Shown in pieces: positions 41,865 through 52,860 of a DNA stretch of 64,000 nucleotides. Source of the stretch: Chrysaora quinquecirrha (taxonomy: Eukaryota > Cnidaria > Scyphozoa > Semaeostomeae > Pelagiidae); the NCBI GenBank assembly GCA_014526335.1, contig JACTAT010000021.1, positions 81,876 to 145,875 on the forward strand, written 5' to 3'. Every line of letters begins with the position of its first letter. Position 1 is the stretch's first letter. The position numbers and the translations under genes were made by a program. The notes under the pieces were generated by a model that worked only from the letters and a program-made list of their open reading frames with translations, had not been told where the DNA came from and made no database searches.

Positions 41865-42485
41865 TTTAAATGTAGTAGAAGGATACAAGAGAACGAGCAG
41901 TGGTGTGTTTGCAATCCTAACCGAAATTTTGAAAATGCGCGCAAAAATGCTCACGTGAAAATGAACTTCATGTAGAATATCACGAAAATTTGCATAAAAC
42001 AACAACAGGAAGTTTACTGTAATTATCTTTCCTTTCGAGAGAGAAGCTAATTGCAACAAATTGCAACAGCAGCTCTGCTCTCATTCTCTCTCCCAAATTG
42101 CTTGCAGTTTTTAAAGTCAGTTGAAGACAACACTTGACCTGTCTCATTCGTAAGTAACTTGGTATATTTATTGCAATTGTACCTACTGTATAACAATTTA
42201 TGGACACATATCGTCAACGTCAACTGAATGCAAATATTATCATGGGCCTAACACGCAGATTGCGTTTGTTTTTCTTATTACCACAGTAATTATACAACTC
42301 GAGGAAAGTGTAATAAAACATGTCTCAGTAATACGTCGTTTCTCCTAATTATAATCATATATCAAGCGCTAATTATATTCTGTTCCTCTGCCCTAGTACA
42401 TAATAGTTGCCGAAATAGAAATTAAAAAACAAAACTGCAACTCATAGAGTAGGGAACCCTTTCACAAATTTTTTAAAATTCAGAC

Positions 42486-43914
42486 AGTCTTAGAAGAATG
42501 AAAGACATGTAATTTGGAGTCAGGATAATCTGAAGTGAAGACCGCTCTCTATTTCGTAAATTACAAGGAAAAGCCATGAGCTCAACAGATTAATGGGTTT
42601 CACAATTTGGTTGACCATTTCTGCATACCAATTTGGGTGGGTGGGGACGTTTTGCAGGGACGTCCAGGGCCAAAGTGACTGTTAGGAATTTTTCAAAACA
42701 ATTCGGAAAAATTTTTCATAACCACTGTCGGAAGATCGTCCTCTCTTGTGTAATAAAATCATCATATGTAATCATGATTATTGTATATAATTATATGCCT
42801 CTGTAATAATTTATTAGATGTCTGAGATGAGGTTGCAATTCCACATTATCCGTTTTCGTCATGTTACCCACGTGTTACCCACGAGTTACTAACGTGTTAC
42901 TGTGGACACCAATATGCTTTTCAGTGCGATCCGACGTGTTACTACGAGTTACTCTCTAAATATAGAAAAAGTTAATGCTTCTTTATATTTTTTATTTTTT
43001 AGCAGTAACTCGTGGTAACACGTCAAATTTTACTGAAAGGCATTTTGCTCTTCCTAGTAACACGTTAGTAACTCGTGGGTAACACGTGAGTAACACGTAC
43101 GTACATATATAGATCCTGCTGGGAACAAGAATACATAAGCTAATTTCCTAAATATATAGTTAAGTAAAGACAAGACGAAAATAAATACACGAAACCTTTT
43201 TTCAAAGTTTAACTAGGGAAACTTGAAAATGTTAGGTATATTTCTTGTCGTCTTATCTTGGTAGCATGTGTCTATATAATCTATATAGATACGTGTACAT
43301 GTTTTTATAGGTAAGCATAATTACTTAAATGTTAGCATTCCTTAAAATCCCTAGCATTTCAAAGTCTGTGCGTTGTGATTGTCCTCTCGTCTTCACATCA
43401 CGAAAATATCACGAAAATTTGCATAAAACAACAACAGGAAGTTTACTTTAATTATCTTTTGTTTCGAGATAGAAGCTAATTGCAACAAATTGCAACAACA
43501 GCTCTGCTCTCATTCTCTCTCCCAAAATGCGTGCAGTTTTTAAAGTCAGTTGAAGATTACACTTGACCTGTCTCACTCGTAAGTAACTAGGTTTATTTAT
43601 TGCAATTGTACCTACTGTATAATTATTTATGGATACATATCGTCAACGTCAACTGAATGCAAATTATATCATGGGCCTAACACGCAGATTGCGTTTGTTT
43701 TTCTTATTACCACCGTAATTATACAACTCGAGGAAAGTGTAATAAAACATGTCTCAGTAATACGTCGTTTATCCTAATTATAATCATATATTAAGTGCTA
43801 ATTATATTCTGTTCCTCTGCCCTAGTACATACTAGTTGCCGAAATAGAAATTAAAAAACAAAACTGCAACTCATAGAGTAGGGAACCCTTTCACAAATTT
43901 TTTAAAATTCAGAC
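42486..43914. mobile_element. Rep/transposase element, gene-less unit 2
   Basis: 1,429 bp with the same ends as unit 1. The transposase segment (about 38,372-39,886 of unit 1) is replaced by about 40 bp, and the Rep gene (about 40,500-41,960) is missing. The hairpin (42,861-43,104) and both outer segments remain. It looks like a non-autonomous derivative that keeps only cis-acting sequence. Confidence 0.85.
42861..43104. repeat. Long GTTAC hairpin, unit 2
   Basis: Same inverted arms and motif order as in unit 1, with few differences. Retention in a gene-less unit supports a cis-acting role. Confidence 0.75.
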
Positions 43915-45345
43915 TGTCTTAGAAGAATGAAAGACATGTAATTTGGAGTCAGGATAATCTGAAGTGAAGACCGCTCTCTATTTCGTAAATTACAAGGAAA
44001 AGCTATGAGCTCAACATATTAATGGATTTCACAATTTGGTTGACCATTTCTGCATACCAATTTGGGTGGGTGGGGACGTTTTGCAGGGACGTCCAGGGCC
44101 AAAGTGACTGTTAGGAATTTTTCAAAACAATTCGGAAAGATTTTTCATAACCACTGTCGGAGGATCGTCCTCTCTTGTGTAATAAAATCATCATATGTAA
44201 TCATGATTAGTGTATATAATTATATGCCTCTGTAATAATTTATTAGATGTCTGAGATGAGGGTGCAATTCCACATTATCCGTTTTCGTCATGTTACCCAC
44301 GTGTTACCCACGAGTTACTAACGTGTTACTGTGGATACCAATATGCTTTTCAGTGCGATCCGACGTGTTACCACGAGTTACTCTCGAAATATAGAAAAAG
44401 TTAATGCTTCCTTATATTTTTTATTTTTTAGCAGTAACTCGTGGTAACACGTCAAATTTTACTGAAAGGCATATTGCTCTTCCTAGTAACACGTTAGTAA
44501 GTCGTGGGTAACACGTGAGTAACACGTACGTACATATATAGATCCTGCTGGGAACAAGAATACATAAGCTAATTTCCTAACTATATAGTTAAGTAAAGGC
44601 AAGACGAAAATGAATACACGAAACCTTTTTTCAACGTTTCACTAGGGAAACTTGAAAATGTTAGGTATATTTCTTGTCGTCTTATCTTGGTAGCATGTGT
44701 CTATATAATCTATATAGATACGTGTACATGTTTTTATAGGTAAGCATAATTACTTAAATGTTAGCATTCCTTAAAGTCCCTAGCATTTCAATGTCTGTGC
44801 GTTGTGATTGTCCTCTCGTGTTCACATCACGAAAATATCACGAACATTTGCATAAAACAACAACAGGAAGTTTACTTTAATTATCTTTTGTTTCGAGAGA
44901 GAAGCTAATTGCAACAAATTGCAACAACAGCTCTGCTCTCATTCTCTCTCCCAAAATGCGTGCAGTTTTTAAAGTCAGTTGAAGATTACACTTGACCTGT
45001 CTCACTCGTAAGTAACTAGGCATATATTTATTGCAATTGTACGTACTGTATAATTATTTATGGACACATATCGTCAACGTCAACTGAATGCAAATTATAT
45101 CATGGGCTTAACACGCAGATTGCGTTTGTTTTTCTTATTACCACCGTAATTATACAACTCGAGGAAAGTGTAATTAAACATGTCTCAGTAATACGTCGTT
45201 TCTCCTAATTATAATCATATATTAAGTGCTAATTATATTCTGTTCCTCTGCCCTAGTACATAATAGTTGCCGAAATAGAAATTAAAAAACATAACTGCAA
45301 CTCATAGAGTAGGGAACCCTTTCACAAATTTTTTAAAATTCAGAC
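43915..45345. mobile_element. Rep/transposase element, gene-less unit 3
   Basis: 1,431 bp, nearly identical to unit 2 and with the same two deletions, so units 2 and 3 derive from one deleted ancestor. It ends CAGAC, overlapping by one base the first base of MITE copy 3. Confidence 0.85.
44290..44533. repeat. Long GTTAC hairpin, unit 3
   Basis: Same hairpin as units 1 and 2, with one changed motif (AAGTCGTGG for AACTCGTGG on the right arm). Confidence 0.75.
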
Positions 45346-45576
45346 AATCCTTCACAAAAATTATGAGACTTGTCATCAGAATATAAGAAAATTGCTCCCC
45401 TCCCCCCTACAGAGCAATGTTGTTGGTAATCAAGTTGAAATTTTGCGGCACAATGCTTCTCCTAACAACAACATTGCTTGGAGGGGGGTGGGGAGACACA
45501 AAATCGGAAAAGCGGCCAAAAAATTGTACAGTTTGCAAAAATTGACCTGAGTCTCAGTATATTTTGTGAATAATTG
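45345..45576. mobile_element. 232-bp CAATCCTTCACAAAA MITE, copy 3
   Basis: Starts CAATCCTTCACAAAA; the right end has drifted (GTGAATAATTG). It directly follows the last Rep-element unit and directly precedes the CCACCGTACTG foldback, mirroring the position of copy 2 on the other side of the array. Confidence 0.85.
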
Positions 45577-47092
45577 ATGATTGCCGTGGCGGATATTCAG
45601 TACGGTGGGGGGATACCATGATGCCTGTGGGGGGATACCAAGATTGCCGTTGGGAGGCATCATGATTGCTGTGGCGGATATTCGGTACGGTGGGGGGATA
45701 TCTCTGAGTACGGTGGGGGATGTTCAGTACGGTGGGGGCAAAATATGATTTAATCAACTAAATCATGGTAAATCAGAGACGGGGGCTAAATATTTCTGCT
45801 TCAGCAACAATCGTCGAGCTTCTCTCCATTTCAAGCGATATTCTTAGCTTCTCAAAGCTCAATGGGATACAAATGGGATACAAGCACTTAGTTTCGCAAA
45901 TTTTGGTTGATTTCAATATACTCAAACTTTCTTGTTTCATTTTTTTCATTACCATAGTGCTAAAGAGCTACTTTGCAGATTGACGAAAATATCAAAATTT
46001 AAAAATTTCTTTTCCATAGTTTGTTAGTGATTCTTTGTAGTAAACGGATCTCATGGAATAAAGGCGAATATGTGAAAGAGATGTTTTCACTGTTTAAAAG
46101 TACAGCATTTCATGAATAATTTTGCTGTGGCAAATGCGATTTTAACGAGTATTTGCTGACAAGCTTTTGAAATCTTAAACGAAACAAGATCGTGTACCTT
46201 GAGGCTTACGAAAGACGTTGTTTGAAGTGTAACGTAACCTCTCCAATTGTGGCTCCAATAACAATCACACAATTTGTCTTCTTTGAAGAGCTTTACATTG
46301 TGGGATGCGTTAATAAGTTGCAAATACTTGTAATATTCATCTTACCAGATTTCAACTAAATACTAAATGAAACCTCCTACGAAAACAGAGACATTTTCAT
46401 AAATTTTGATGTCGCTCGTTGCAAACTTTATCATTCAAGTTATAATTAATTGTCCAGAAATTCAGCAATATTTTTGGGTTTTGAGTATAATTCTAATTGT
46501 GTAACAAATGGACCGCCAATTCAAGCAATACTTGCTCAATGCACCAAGTAAGGCTAGCAGTTTGAGTATTGAAATCAACCAAAACTTGCGAAACGAAGTA
46601 CTTGTATCCCATTTGTATCCCATTGAGCTTTGAGAAGCTAAGAATATCGCTTGAAATGGAGAGAAGCTCGACGATTGTTGCTGAAGCAGAAATATTTAGC
46701 CCCCGTCTCTGATTTACCATGATTTAGTTGATTAGATCATATTTTACCCCCACCGTACTGAACATCCCCCACCGTACTCAGAGATATCCCCCCACCGTAC
46801 TGAATATCCGCCACAGCAATCATGATGCCTCCCCACGGCAATCTTGGTATCCCCCCACAGGCATCAAGGTATCCCCCCACCGTACTGAATATCCGCCACG
46901 GCAATCAAGATATCCCCCCACCGTACTGAATATCCGCCACGGCAATCATGGTATCCCCCCACCGCACTGAACATCCCCCACCGTACTGCAAGATGCCTCA
47001 CCACGGCAATCATGGTATCCCCCCACCGTACTGAACATCCGCCACCGTACTGCACATCCCCCACCGTACTGCACAGACATTACATGGGGTGA
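45577..47092. mobile_element. Foldback element with CCACCGTACTG array arms
   Basis: Inverted arms (45,577-45,935 and 46,548-47,092) surround a 612-bp centre. Each arm has a CCACCGTACTG-type array and then about 190 bp including GGGATACAAATGGGATACAA and GACGGGGGCTAAATATT. The right arm ends CACAGACATTACATGGGGTGA, as at 28,851-28,880. It has no coding capacity. It was inserted in retro3 ORF1. Confidence 0.85.
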
Positions 47093-47300
47093 CCAAAAAT
47101 GTTTCCCTTACTTGTCCAAACATACTTAAAACCAAAGTCAGCTTTCCTGTCCTTAACTTTTCGCAACAGTTCTTTTCTTTTTCTTGTTAAACTTTCGTTT
47201 AGAAATACTCTCTTACCTTCAAATTCTGAATCATTAAACCCGAAATCTTTTAATTTATAATCAGAACTGTTGATTTCTGAAGACTGCTTGTTTTAAAATC
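47093..47300 (-). pseudogene. Detached ORF1 fragment of retro3
   Basis: The minus strand encodes LKDFGFNDSEFEGKRVFLNE, SLTRKRKELLRKVKD and GFKYVWTSKGNIF. The pattern V-F-x-N-E-S-L-T...LL...F-K-Y-V-W-T-x-x-G is the conserved C-terminal part of many non-LTR ORF1 proteins. It stops at the repeat terminus TCACCCCATG. What would normally follow (a short polar tail) is present at 28,881 on the plus strand, after the same repeat terminus. Confidence 0.75.
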
Positions 47301-48630
47301 AAAAAAGCCAGCTCGAAACTTGCTTAAAATGAAAAAATAAGTCGTCAAATGAAATAACCAAGATCTTATGATGCTAAAATGATGCGTACTTTTTGTATTT
47401 ATGTTCACAATTTTTGTCAGAATCGAAAATTGTGCAATTTTTGGCTGAAAATTATCGCTGCGGCCTAATCAAAACAGTGGGTTTCATGGGTGATTGAAAG
47501 CTATTATCAATTGTCCAAGCACTTTTCCACATGCTTCTCGGTTCCAGGAAAATTTTCTACAACTAATATTATGCGGCAAATAACGCCACATGTTTACTAT
47601 TGTTCAACCCACACTCCCCTTCTTTTGCAATAGGTCTCGATGTGTGAAGGGTTCTCTAAAGGTACGGACCTTTCTTGTGTTTTTTCGATCTCGTCGGACA
47701 GATAAAAGTTAATTCAAAAGACCTCCCTAGCGTATTCTTGGTGTGGTGAAAAGTGAAAACGAAATCTCCTTTCTCTCGTTGTCGAAATAAAACGAAATGG
47801 AACGAAAAGGCAAAACCACGGGAAAATTTGTAGAGTAAACGAAAGATCAAAAAACACGGTGCATGTTTCTATGTAGTAGATAAACGTAGAATGAAAATAA
47901 GTATTCTTTGCTTGGCTGGAATGTTCTACATCAACAAGAAAGCAAGTGTTTCCAACAAACAGGTGAGGTGGGATATCTTCGGATATCCAGTGTCAGTATG
48001 TAACAAAACACAATAGGCAAGCAAAAAATATGCATTCTATGCGATTCTAGAGGTTAAAAATGAAAATTTATTCCTGGGAGCATACCCCCGGACCCCCCTT
48101 GTTTTATGTGCCTCCCATTAATCAGTTTGAGACTATTTCCATGTTTTCATATAAAAAAAATGCATGCTAACAAATGAAAATAGGCGAAAGTTTAACAGCA
48201 ACCAACCAGCCTAGGTTGAATTTACAACAAATTTAATATAATGAATATAAACACTAAAAACAAGAGACAAATAAATGAATAGTAAATGAAAATTATGAAA
48301 CCGGAGGGATATGCTTGGCACCTCCTATTGAGGGCGAGACAAATAAAACATTCATTTTAAGGTAAAAATTTAAGTCCAGCTTCAATGCAAGCAACGGTAA
48401 AGTCTAACAAATTAAGTGTTTACAACTTATGGCTTTCATGAACTTCAATGGTCTAAGAACAATTTTCCCCTGGCATAGCAATAGACGCTGCACGAATATT
48501 GTAGGTCTGTTGTCATGAAATTATTGTGAAAAGCAAGAATTATCCAGCATATCTTCTTGAAGGCCGATTTACGACCCGTGGAAGGTCATTGTCTTGGACG
48601 CCAAAAACCAAGACCCTGGCTACGCCACTG
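47301..48630. other. No gene seen; right part of the hAT-bounded nest
   Basis: AT-rich sequence with no recognised coding motif. It includes GGGAGCATACCCCCGGACCC near 48,075, a phrase common in DNA-transposon ends, and finishes with the hAT-like right terminus. It may contain more 5' sequence of retro3 and original hAT interior. Confidence 0.4.
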
Positions 48631-48649
48631 GCGTCAAGGTAATTTTAAA

Positions 48650-49519
48650 CGCAGTGACTATTTGACCGGCAGCCGGTCAGGCCTAAGTGAAAACTAAATG
48701 ACCGGCAGTCTATATTACGCATGCGCGAATGCAGATACACATTTGGTGGCTGGTGCCGGAAAAAATCTGTGAATGGCGGGAATTTGCTGTGATCTCTTGA
48801 GCTTTTTATCCAACTTGATTGATGAAGTTTATGCCTGAAATTTCTTCGATGATTTCTGGTGACTAAGAAGCGAAAATTCCTAACCTTTTTTGGATTCTAA
48901 TTAGGAAATTTCTGCAAGGGAATGGGTACGGTAGTGGAATGGGCAGTGGCCTAGCCAGACAACACTTAGAAAAATTTTGCGCACGAGGGCCCACGCAAGT
49001 GTATAGCCTGGCTAGGCCATTTTCAGGGGTCGAAATTTCCAGAAATCGGCAACTAAAGGTTTCAGAAAATTCATAGGTTCTTAAAATCATCGTTTTGTCT
49101 TGGAAAATACATTTGGACTGGTTTTATCTTAATCGGAAACAAAAAGTAGACGTCCAACGGACCCGTTGGATAGGCTCTCGCGTGATACTGATAAAAGTGC
49201 CGTCCGGCTAGCCCATTTTCAGAGGTAGAAAATTTCCAGAAATCGGCAAATGAAGCTTCCAGAAAATTTAAAACTTCTAGAATCATCGTTTTGTTTTGGA
49301 AAATACATTCGGACTGGTTATTTCTAAGTGCCGCCCGGCTAGGCCATTTTCAGAGATCGAAAATTTTCAGCAGTCGGCGACCAAACAGGTTCTAGAAAAG
49401 AAAACCAAGCCAATTCTTCTCGAGTTTTGGCTTCAATTTCTTGCGCATGCGTAAAATAGACTGCCGGACATTTAGTTTTCACTTAGGCCTGACCGGCTGC
49501 CGGCCAAATAGTCACAGCG
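48650..49519. mobile_element. 870-bp Mutator-like element (9-bp TSD, 77-bp inverted ends)
   Basis: AATTTTAAA lies at 48,641-48,649 and 49,520-49,528. Inverted ends of about 77 bp with four or so mismatches begin CGC(A/T)GTGACTATTTG and contain GGCAGCCGGTCAGGCC, CACTTAGGCCTGA and GCATGCGC. Two to three tandem repeats of about 190 bp with CGAAATTTCCAGAAATCGGC fill the interior. Long ends with 9-bp duplications are typical of Mutator-like elements. No transposase. Confidence 0.9.
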
Positions 49520-49528
49520 AATTTTAAA

Positions 49529-50688
49529 TCAATTTTAAATGTCATTCATGAACAGTAAATATCTCACTACATCGGAACCTAGATCGGAACGATTTTCATT
49601 TTGTGTGTTGTGCTCTGAATTTTCAAAGGAACATTCAACTTGAAAGCCGAAAAATTTATGGCCTCTTAGTAGATTTTTATATGCATTGAAACAGTAAAAC
49701 ACAAAGTTTAGCGTGGCGATTTATGGAAATAATCAAAGCAAGAACTCTTTATAAAAATGGAAAGAATATGAGTAAAATTTCAAAATGAATTACAGTCTCC
49801 TAGTGTCCTTTTACGTCCATTGACCCCTGAAAACTTGAAGAAAAATATTTAGTGGCAGAAAATCCTTGAAAATCACCAGAAACTCTCATGTTCTTTGAAA
49901 TTTCATTCTTAACTCGTAGAATTCTACTTTCGTCTTGGGACTTTTGTTGACACAGTCGCACGCTGCCAATGAATATACTGTCGAGGAAAGTTATCCATTG
50001 TTTGGAAAGCGTGTTTCATTTTCGTATCTCAAAATATCTTGCAAAAAGATTACATCACAACTTAGTCGTACTAATGTAATCGTGAAGGCTCTGCTTAGAC
50101 CAAAATGTCACAATTTGTATTTATGGTCGTGCGATAATCGTGCGAAAAGAAATTCCAAAGTCTCACGAATGTGCGATAATCGTACGACAGTTAACATTTT
50201 ATGTGAAATCCAGGCTTTTAAAGCCGCAAATGATTGAATAAACCCCTGAGAGTTGCACGCAAAAGATTTAATCTGAAAAAAAAAACACTGGTCTGGAAGC
50301 CTATTGTTTAAGCCTTTTGTTACTCGCAAAAACTTGAAACGTGTTCAATTTGTCGTCATGTGATCAAAGTAAGTGCACACCTGGAGGGAACAAAGTATAA
50401 AATGATAGGCGAAATTATTATTGTACGGGGAGAAACGTTGGACATAATTTTATAGATTGATGGGATGAAGACAAGTTTGATGAATTGTTAGACATCGGAA
50501 GCGAATAAATTCCCCGTCCCTGACCTTTTAACTTTTTAAGGGATTCACAAACTGATTTTTATCGTGAATGTTATCCAAAAGTTTTGTGGGAAACAATTTT
50601 CCAACACGAATTTAGTCTTTCATAATTTCTGGATGATTTCTAATTTTGTTATATATGTATTTTCCATAAGTGCATAATAACAACTCTA
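49529..50688. other. No gene seen
   Basis: No coding or repeat motif was recognised. The longest frame (49,935-50,237) has no identifiable domain. Confidence 0.4.
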
Positions 50689-50696
50689 GAGTATCA

Positions 50697-50830
50697 CGAG
50701 GGGCAATTCACTCCTTGAAAGTCTCGTACACCTTTGCTGGAAGTCCTATTGTTTTCTCGAAAGTCTCTTGCAAGTCCTTTTGTTTTAATGGAAGTCTCGT
50801 ACGCCTTTTTGCAGAGTGAAATGCCCCTCG
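50697..50830. mobile_element. 134-bp MITE with 8-bp duplication (hAT type)
   Basis: GAGTATCA lies at 50,689-50,696 and 50,831-50,838. Inverted ends CGAGGGGCA and TGCCCCTCG. The interior repeats CTTG(C)AAGTC and GTCTCGTACACC. A relative is at 58,755-58,878. Confidence 0.9.
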
Positions 50831-50987
50831 GAGTATCATAGTGTATATATGTCTATATATGTGTATATATATATGTCTATCAATTTGTTGTTTTCTCCAT
50901 AATACGTATGGCTCATCAGCTGATCACCCAGGCGGACATTTCGGGGCTTTGAGATCATATATCCTATATTCTATGTGCCGTTGGCAC

Positions 50988-51924
50988 CAGGCCTTATTTT
51001 AAGGAAATTTTATCACTGCACATTTTGCACAAATTAGGTATAGAATCAAAAATGAGTTTGAATTAAAATGCAGTGAATGGTACGAACGTCGCTAGAACTT
51101 TCAAGCAAGAAGGGTTGCCGAATTAAAATTTGCAGACAAAAATGAGTGTGATCTGCATGCTACTATGGGCCTGACATCGGAACACTCTTAGAAGTAAAGG
51201 GACACAAAAAAGGAGGAACTTAGGTAAAAAAAAATCTTCACAAAAGGCTCACTCGACTAGGGGGTCCGGGGCAAGCTACCCGGAAAAATTTTGAGAATTA
51301 TTGATCTAGAATCGCTCTAATGACCATTTCGGAACCTATAAATTACAATTTTCTGAGCCGTTATCTAGTTTGCCAATCTGATCGATGTTAAGGATGACTA
51401 TGACTGATTAAAATGATTGGGGGATGTTGCGACCCCATAAGCTTTAGAGCCACTGGACCATTAAGAAATGGAGATGTGGAGGTATACATACAGTAGACTG
51501 TCGTTAATAATCAGTCATAAAATAGGGGCTTGGGTGGATGTATGATGCTCAATAGTGCTAATTATTGTGAAGACCCAAAGACGTCGTCAAAATTCATGCA
51601 CAGGTTACAAAGAAGACATCGAAGTCTAAGCGATTTATCTTTCTTGATCCGTCATTTTGCATAGAAAGTTGTGCCTTTAACTAACTTTCAAATGCTAAGT
51701 GGTAATAAAGAACAGGATTCTGTTAAGTTGCCAACGACAATGTAACTTACAAGTAAGGTAATGTCGCACTATTTTAGGGCTTAGGTTGCTTTTTCTTGTA
51801 TAGGTAAATGGCTTACTTTGTTTGAAAGGTCAATTTATTACTGCACGTTTTTCTATTTATCACTGCACATTTTCGTTTTATCACTGCGCAAATTGGTTAT
51901 CACTGAGCCTTAAAATAAGGCCTG
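50988..51924. mobile_element. 937-bp hAT-like MITE
   Basis: GTTGGCAC lies at 50,980-50,987 and 51,925-51,932. Inverted ends CAGGCCTTATTTTAAGG are followed on both sides by TTATCACTGCACA-type words. 8-bp duplication and CAGG-start ends fit hAT. No transposase frame. Confidence 0.9.
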
Positions 51925-52039
51925 GTTGGCACCCAACAGCAACAGAAGCTGTTGCCATTTTTTGTATATATGGAGTTCACAACAGAGTACTGGAATGCTG
52001 AGACTGCAACCAAGTTGACTTGTGGTGTTTGTTTGTACG

Positions 52040-52860
52040 TGTGTACGTTTTTCTTGAAAATTTTAGCTCCTAAAAACAGCCCCGACGCTGGCAATTAGAA
52101 ATATTTCGACAGGGATTGCCTGCGAGCCGTTCTATGTGCAACTGATTATGCTGCTGGCTGAAAGATTTTGTCAAACCAAGTTTATTTTCCAACAGAATAG
52201 ACCTATATGAAACATCTATAAATTTTCAGAGTCTATTCTCGGCGTTTTCTCGAAAATTTTGGCTCCTAAAATGAGTTCCCCGACGGTGACAATTTTTCGA
52301 CTACGATCGTTCGCGGGCCATTCTTTGTGCAACTGATTTTGCTGCCACTGCCAGGCAAAAGATTTTATCAAACCAAATGGATTTTCCAAGAGAATAGAGC
52401 CATGTGCAACATCTGTAGATTTTTTGAGTCTTTCCTCCATGTTTTTCTCAAAAATTCTTACTCCTCAAAACAGCCCCCGACGGTGACATCTAGAAATTTG
52501 TCGACAGGGATTGCATGGGAACCGTTCTTTGTGAAACTGATTTGCTGCTAGGTAAAAGATTTCATCAAACCAAGTTGATTTTTCAAGACAATAGAACTAT
52601 GTGCAGCATCTATAAATTTTCATTTGTTGTGAAGGGAATTTCTGTAAATTAGAGACTTTTCTCGTTGTTTTTCTTGAAAATTCTCGCGTACGTTTAAGCA
52701 TCGCCGTCGGGGGCTGTTTTCAGGAGCAAAAAATTTCCAGAAAAAACATAGAGAAAAGACTCAGAAAATTTACAAATGTTGCACATGGGTCTGTTCTGAA
52801 GAAAAATCAATTTGGTTGCAAGATCAGTTGCACAACAAATAACCTGCTTAGGCCCCGAAC
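52040..52860. repeat. Tandem repeat, about 195-bp unit, with one inverted copy
   Basis: Three direct units share TTTTCTTGAAAATTTTAGCT-like starts, ACAGCCCC(C)GACGGTGAC, TCGACAGGGATTGC and AGATTTTATCAAACCAA. A partial inverted unit at 52,690-52,860 contains CGTCGGGGGCTGTTTT. The family recalls the CAGAAATCGGC repeats in the element at 48,650, but is distinct. Confidence 0.8.

Larger units (their letters stand above)
38124..42485. mobile_element. Rep/transposase element, full unit (unit 1)
   Basis: The unit starts TGTCTTAAAAGAATGAGAG and ends TTTTTTAAAATTCAGAC. These boundaries are defined by two further tandem units (42,486 and 43,915) that begin and end the same way. In order it holds a shared left segment, a plus-strand Tc1-like transposase, a long hairpin with GTTAC motifs, a minus-strand Rep-like gene and a shared right segment. 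The two genes point at each other with the hairpin between. Tandem unit-length copies are expected for rolling-circle replicators, but unequal exchange could also produce them. It could be a transposon or an old integrated Rep-encoding virus-like replicon. Confidence 0.7.
15767..48630. mobile_element. hAT-like element ends bounding a 32.9-kb nest
   Basis: The left end is CAGTGGCGTAGCTAAGG at 15,767. The right end is the inverse of CAGTGGCGTAGCCAGG, ending at 48,630. GCGTCAAG flanks both (15,759-15,766 and 48,631-48,638). Ends starting CAGTGGCG with 8-bp TSDs are typical of hAT elements. The flank beyond 48,630 also completes the CCCGCGATG repeat broken at 15,766. The original element was probably short and grew through nested insertions; no hAT transposase was recognised. 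The ends match for only about 15 bp. Confidence 0.75.

Noticed and set aside
46493..46720. 72-75-codon frames at 45,765-45,983 and 46,493-46,720 with the same N-terminus
   Set aside because: They are the two inverted arms of the CCACCGTACTG foldback element, not a gene pair.
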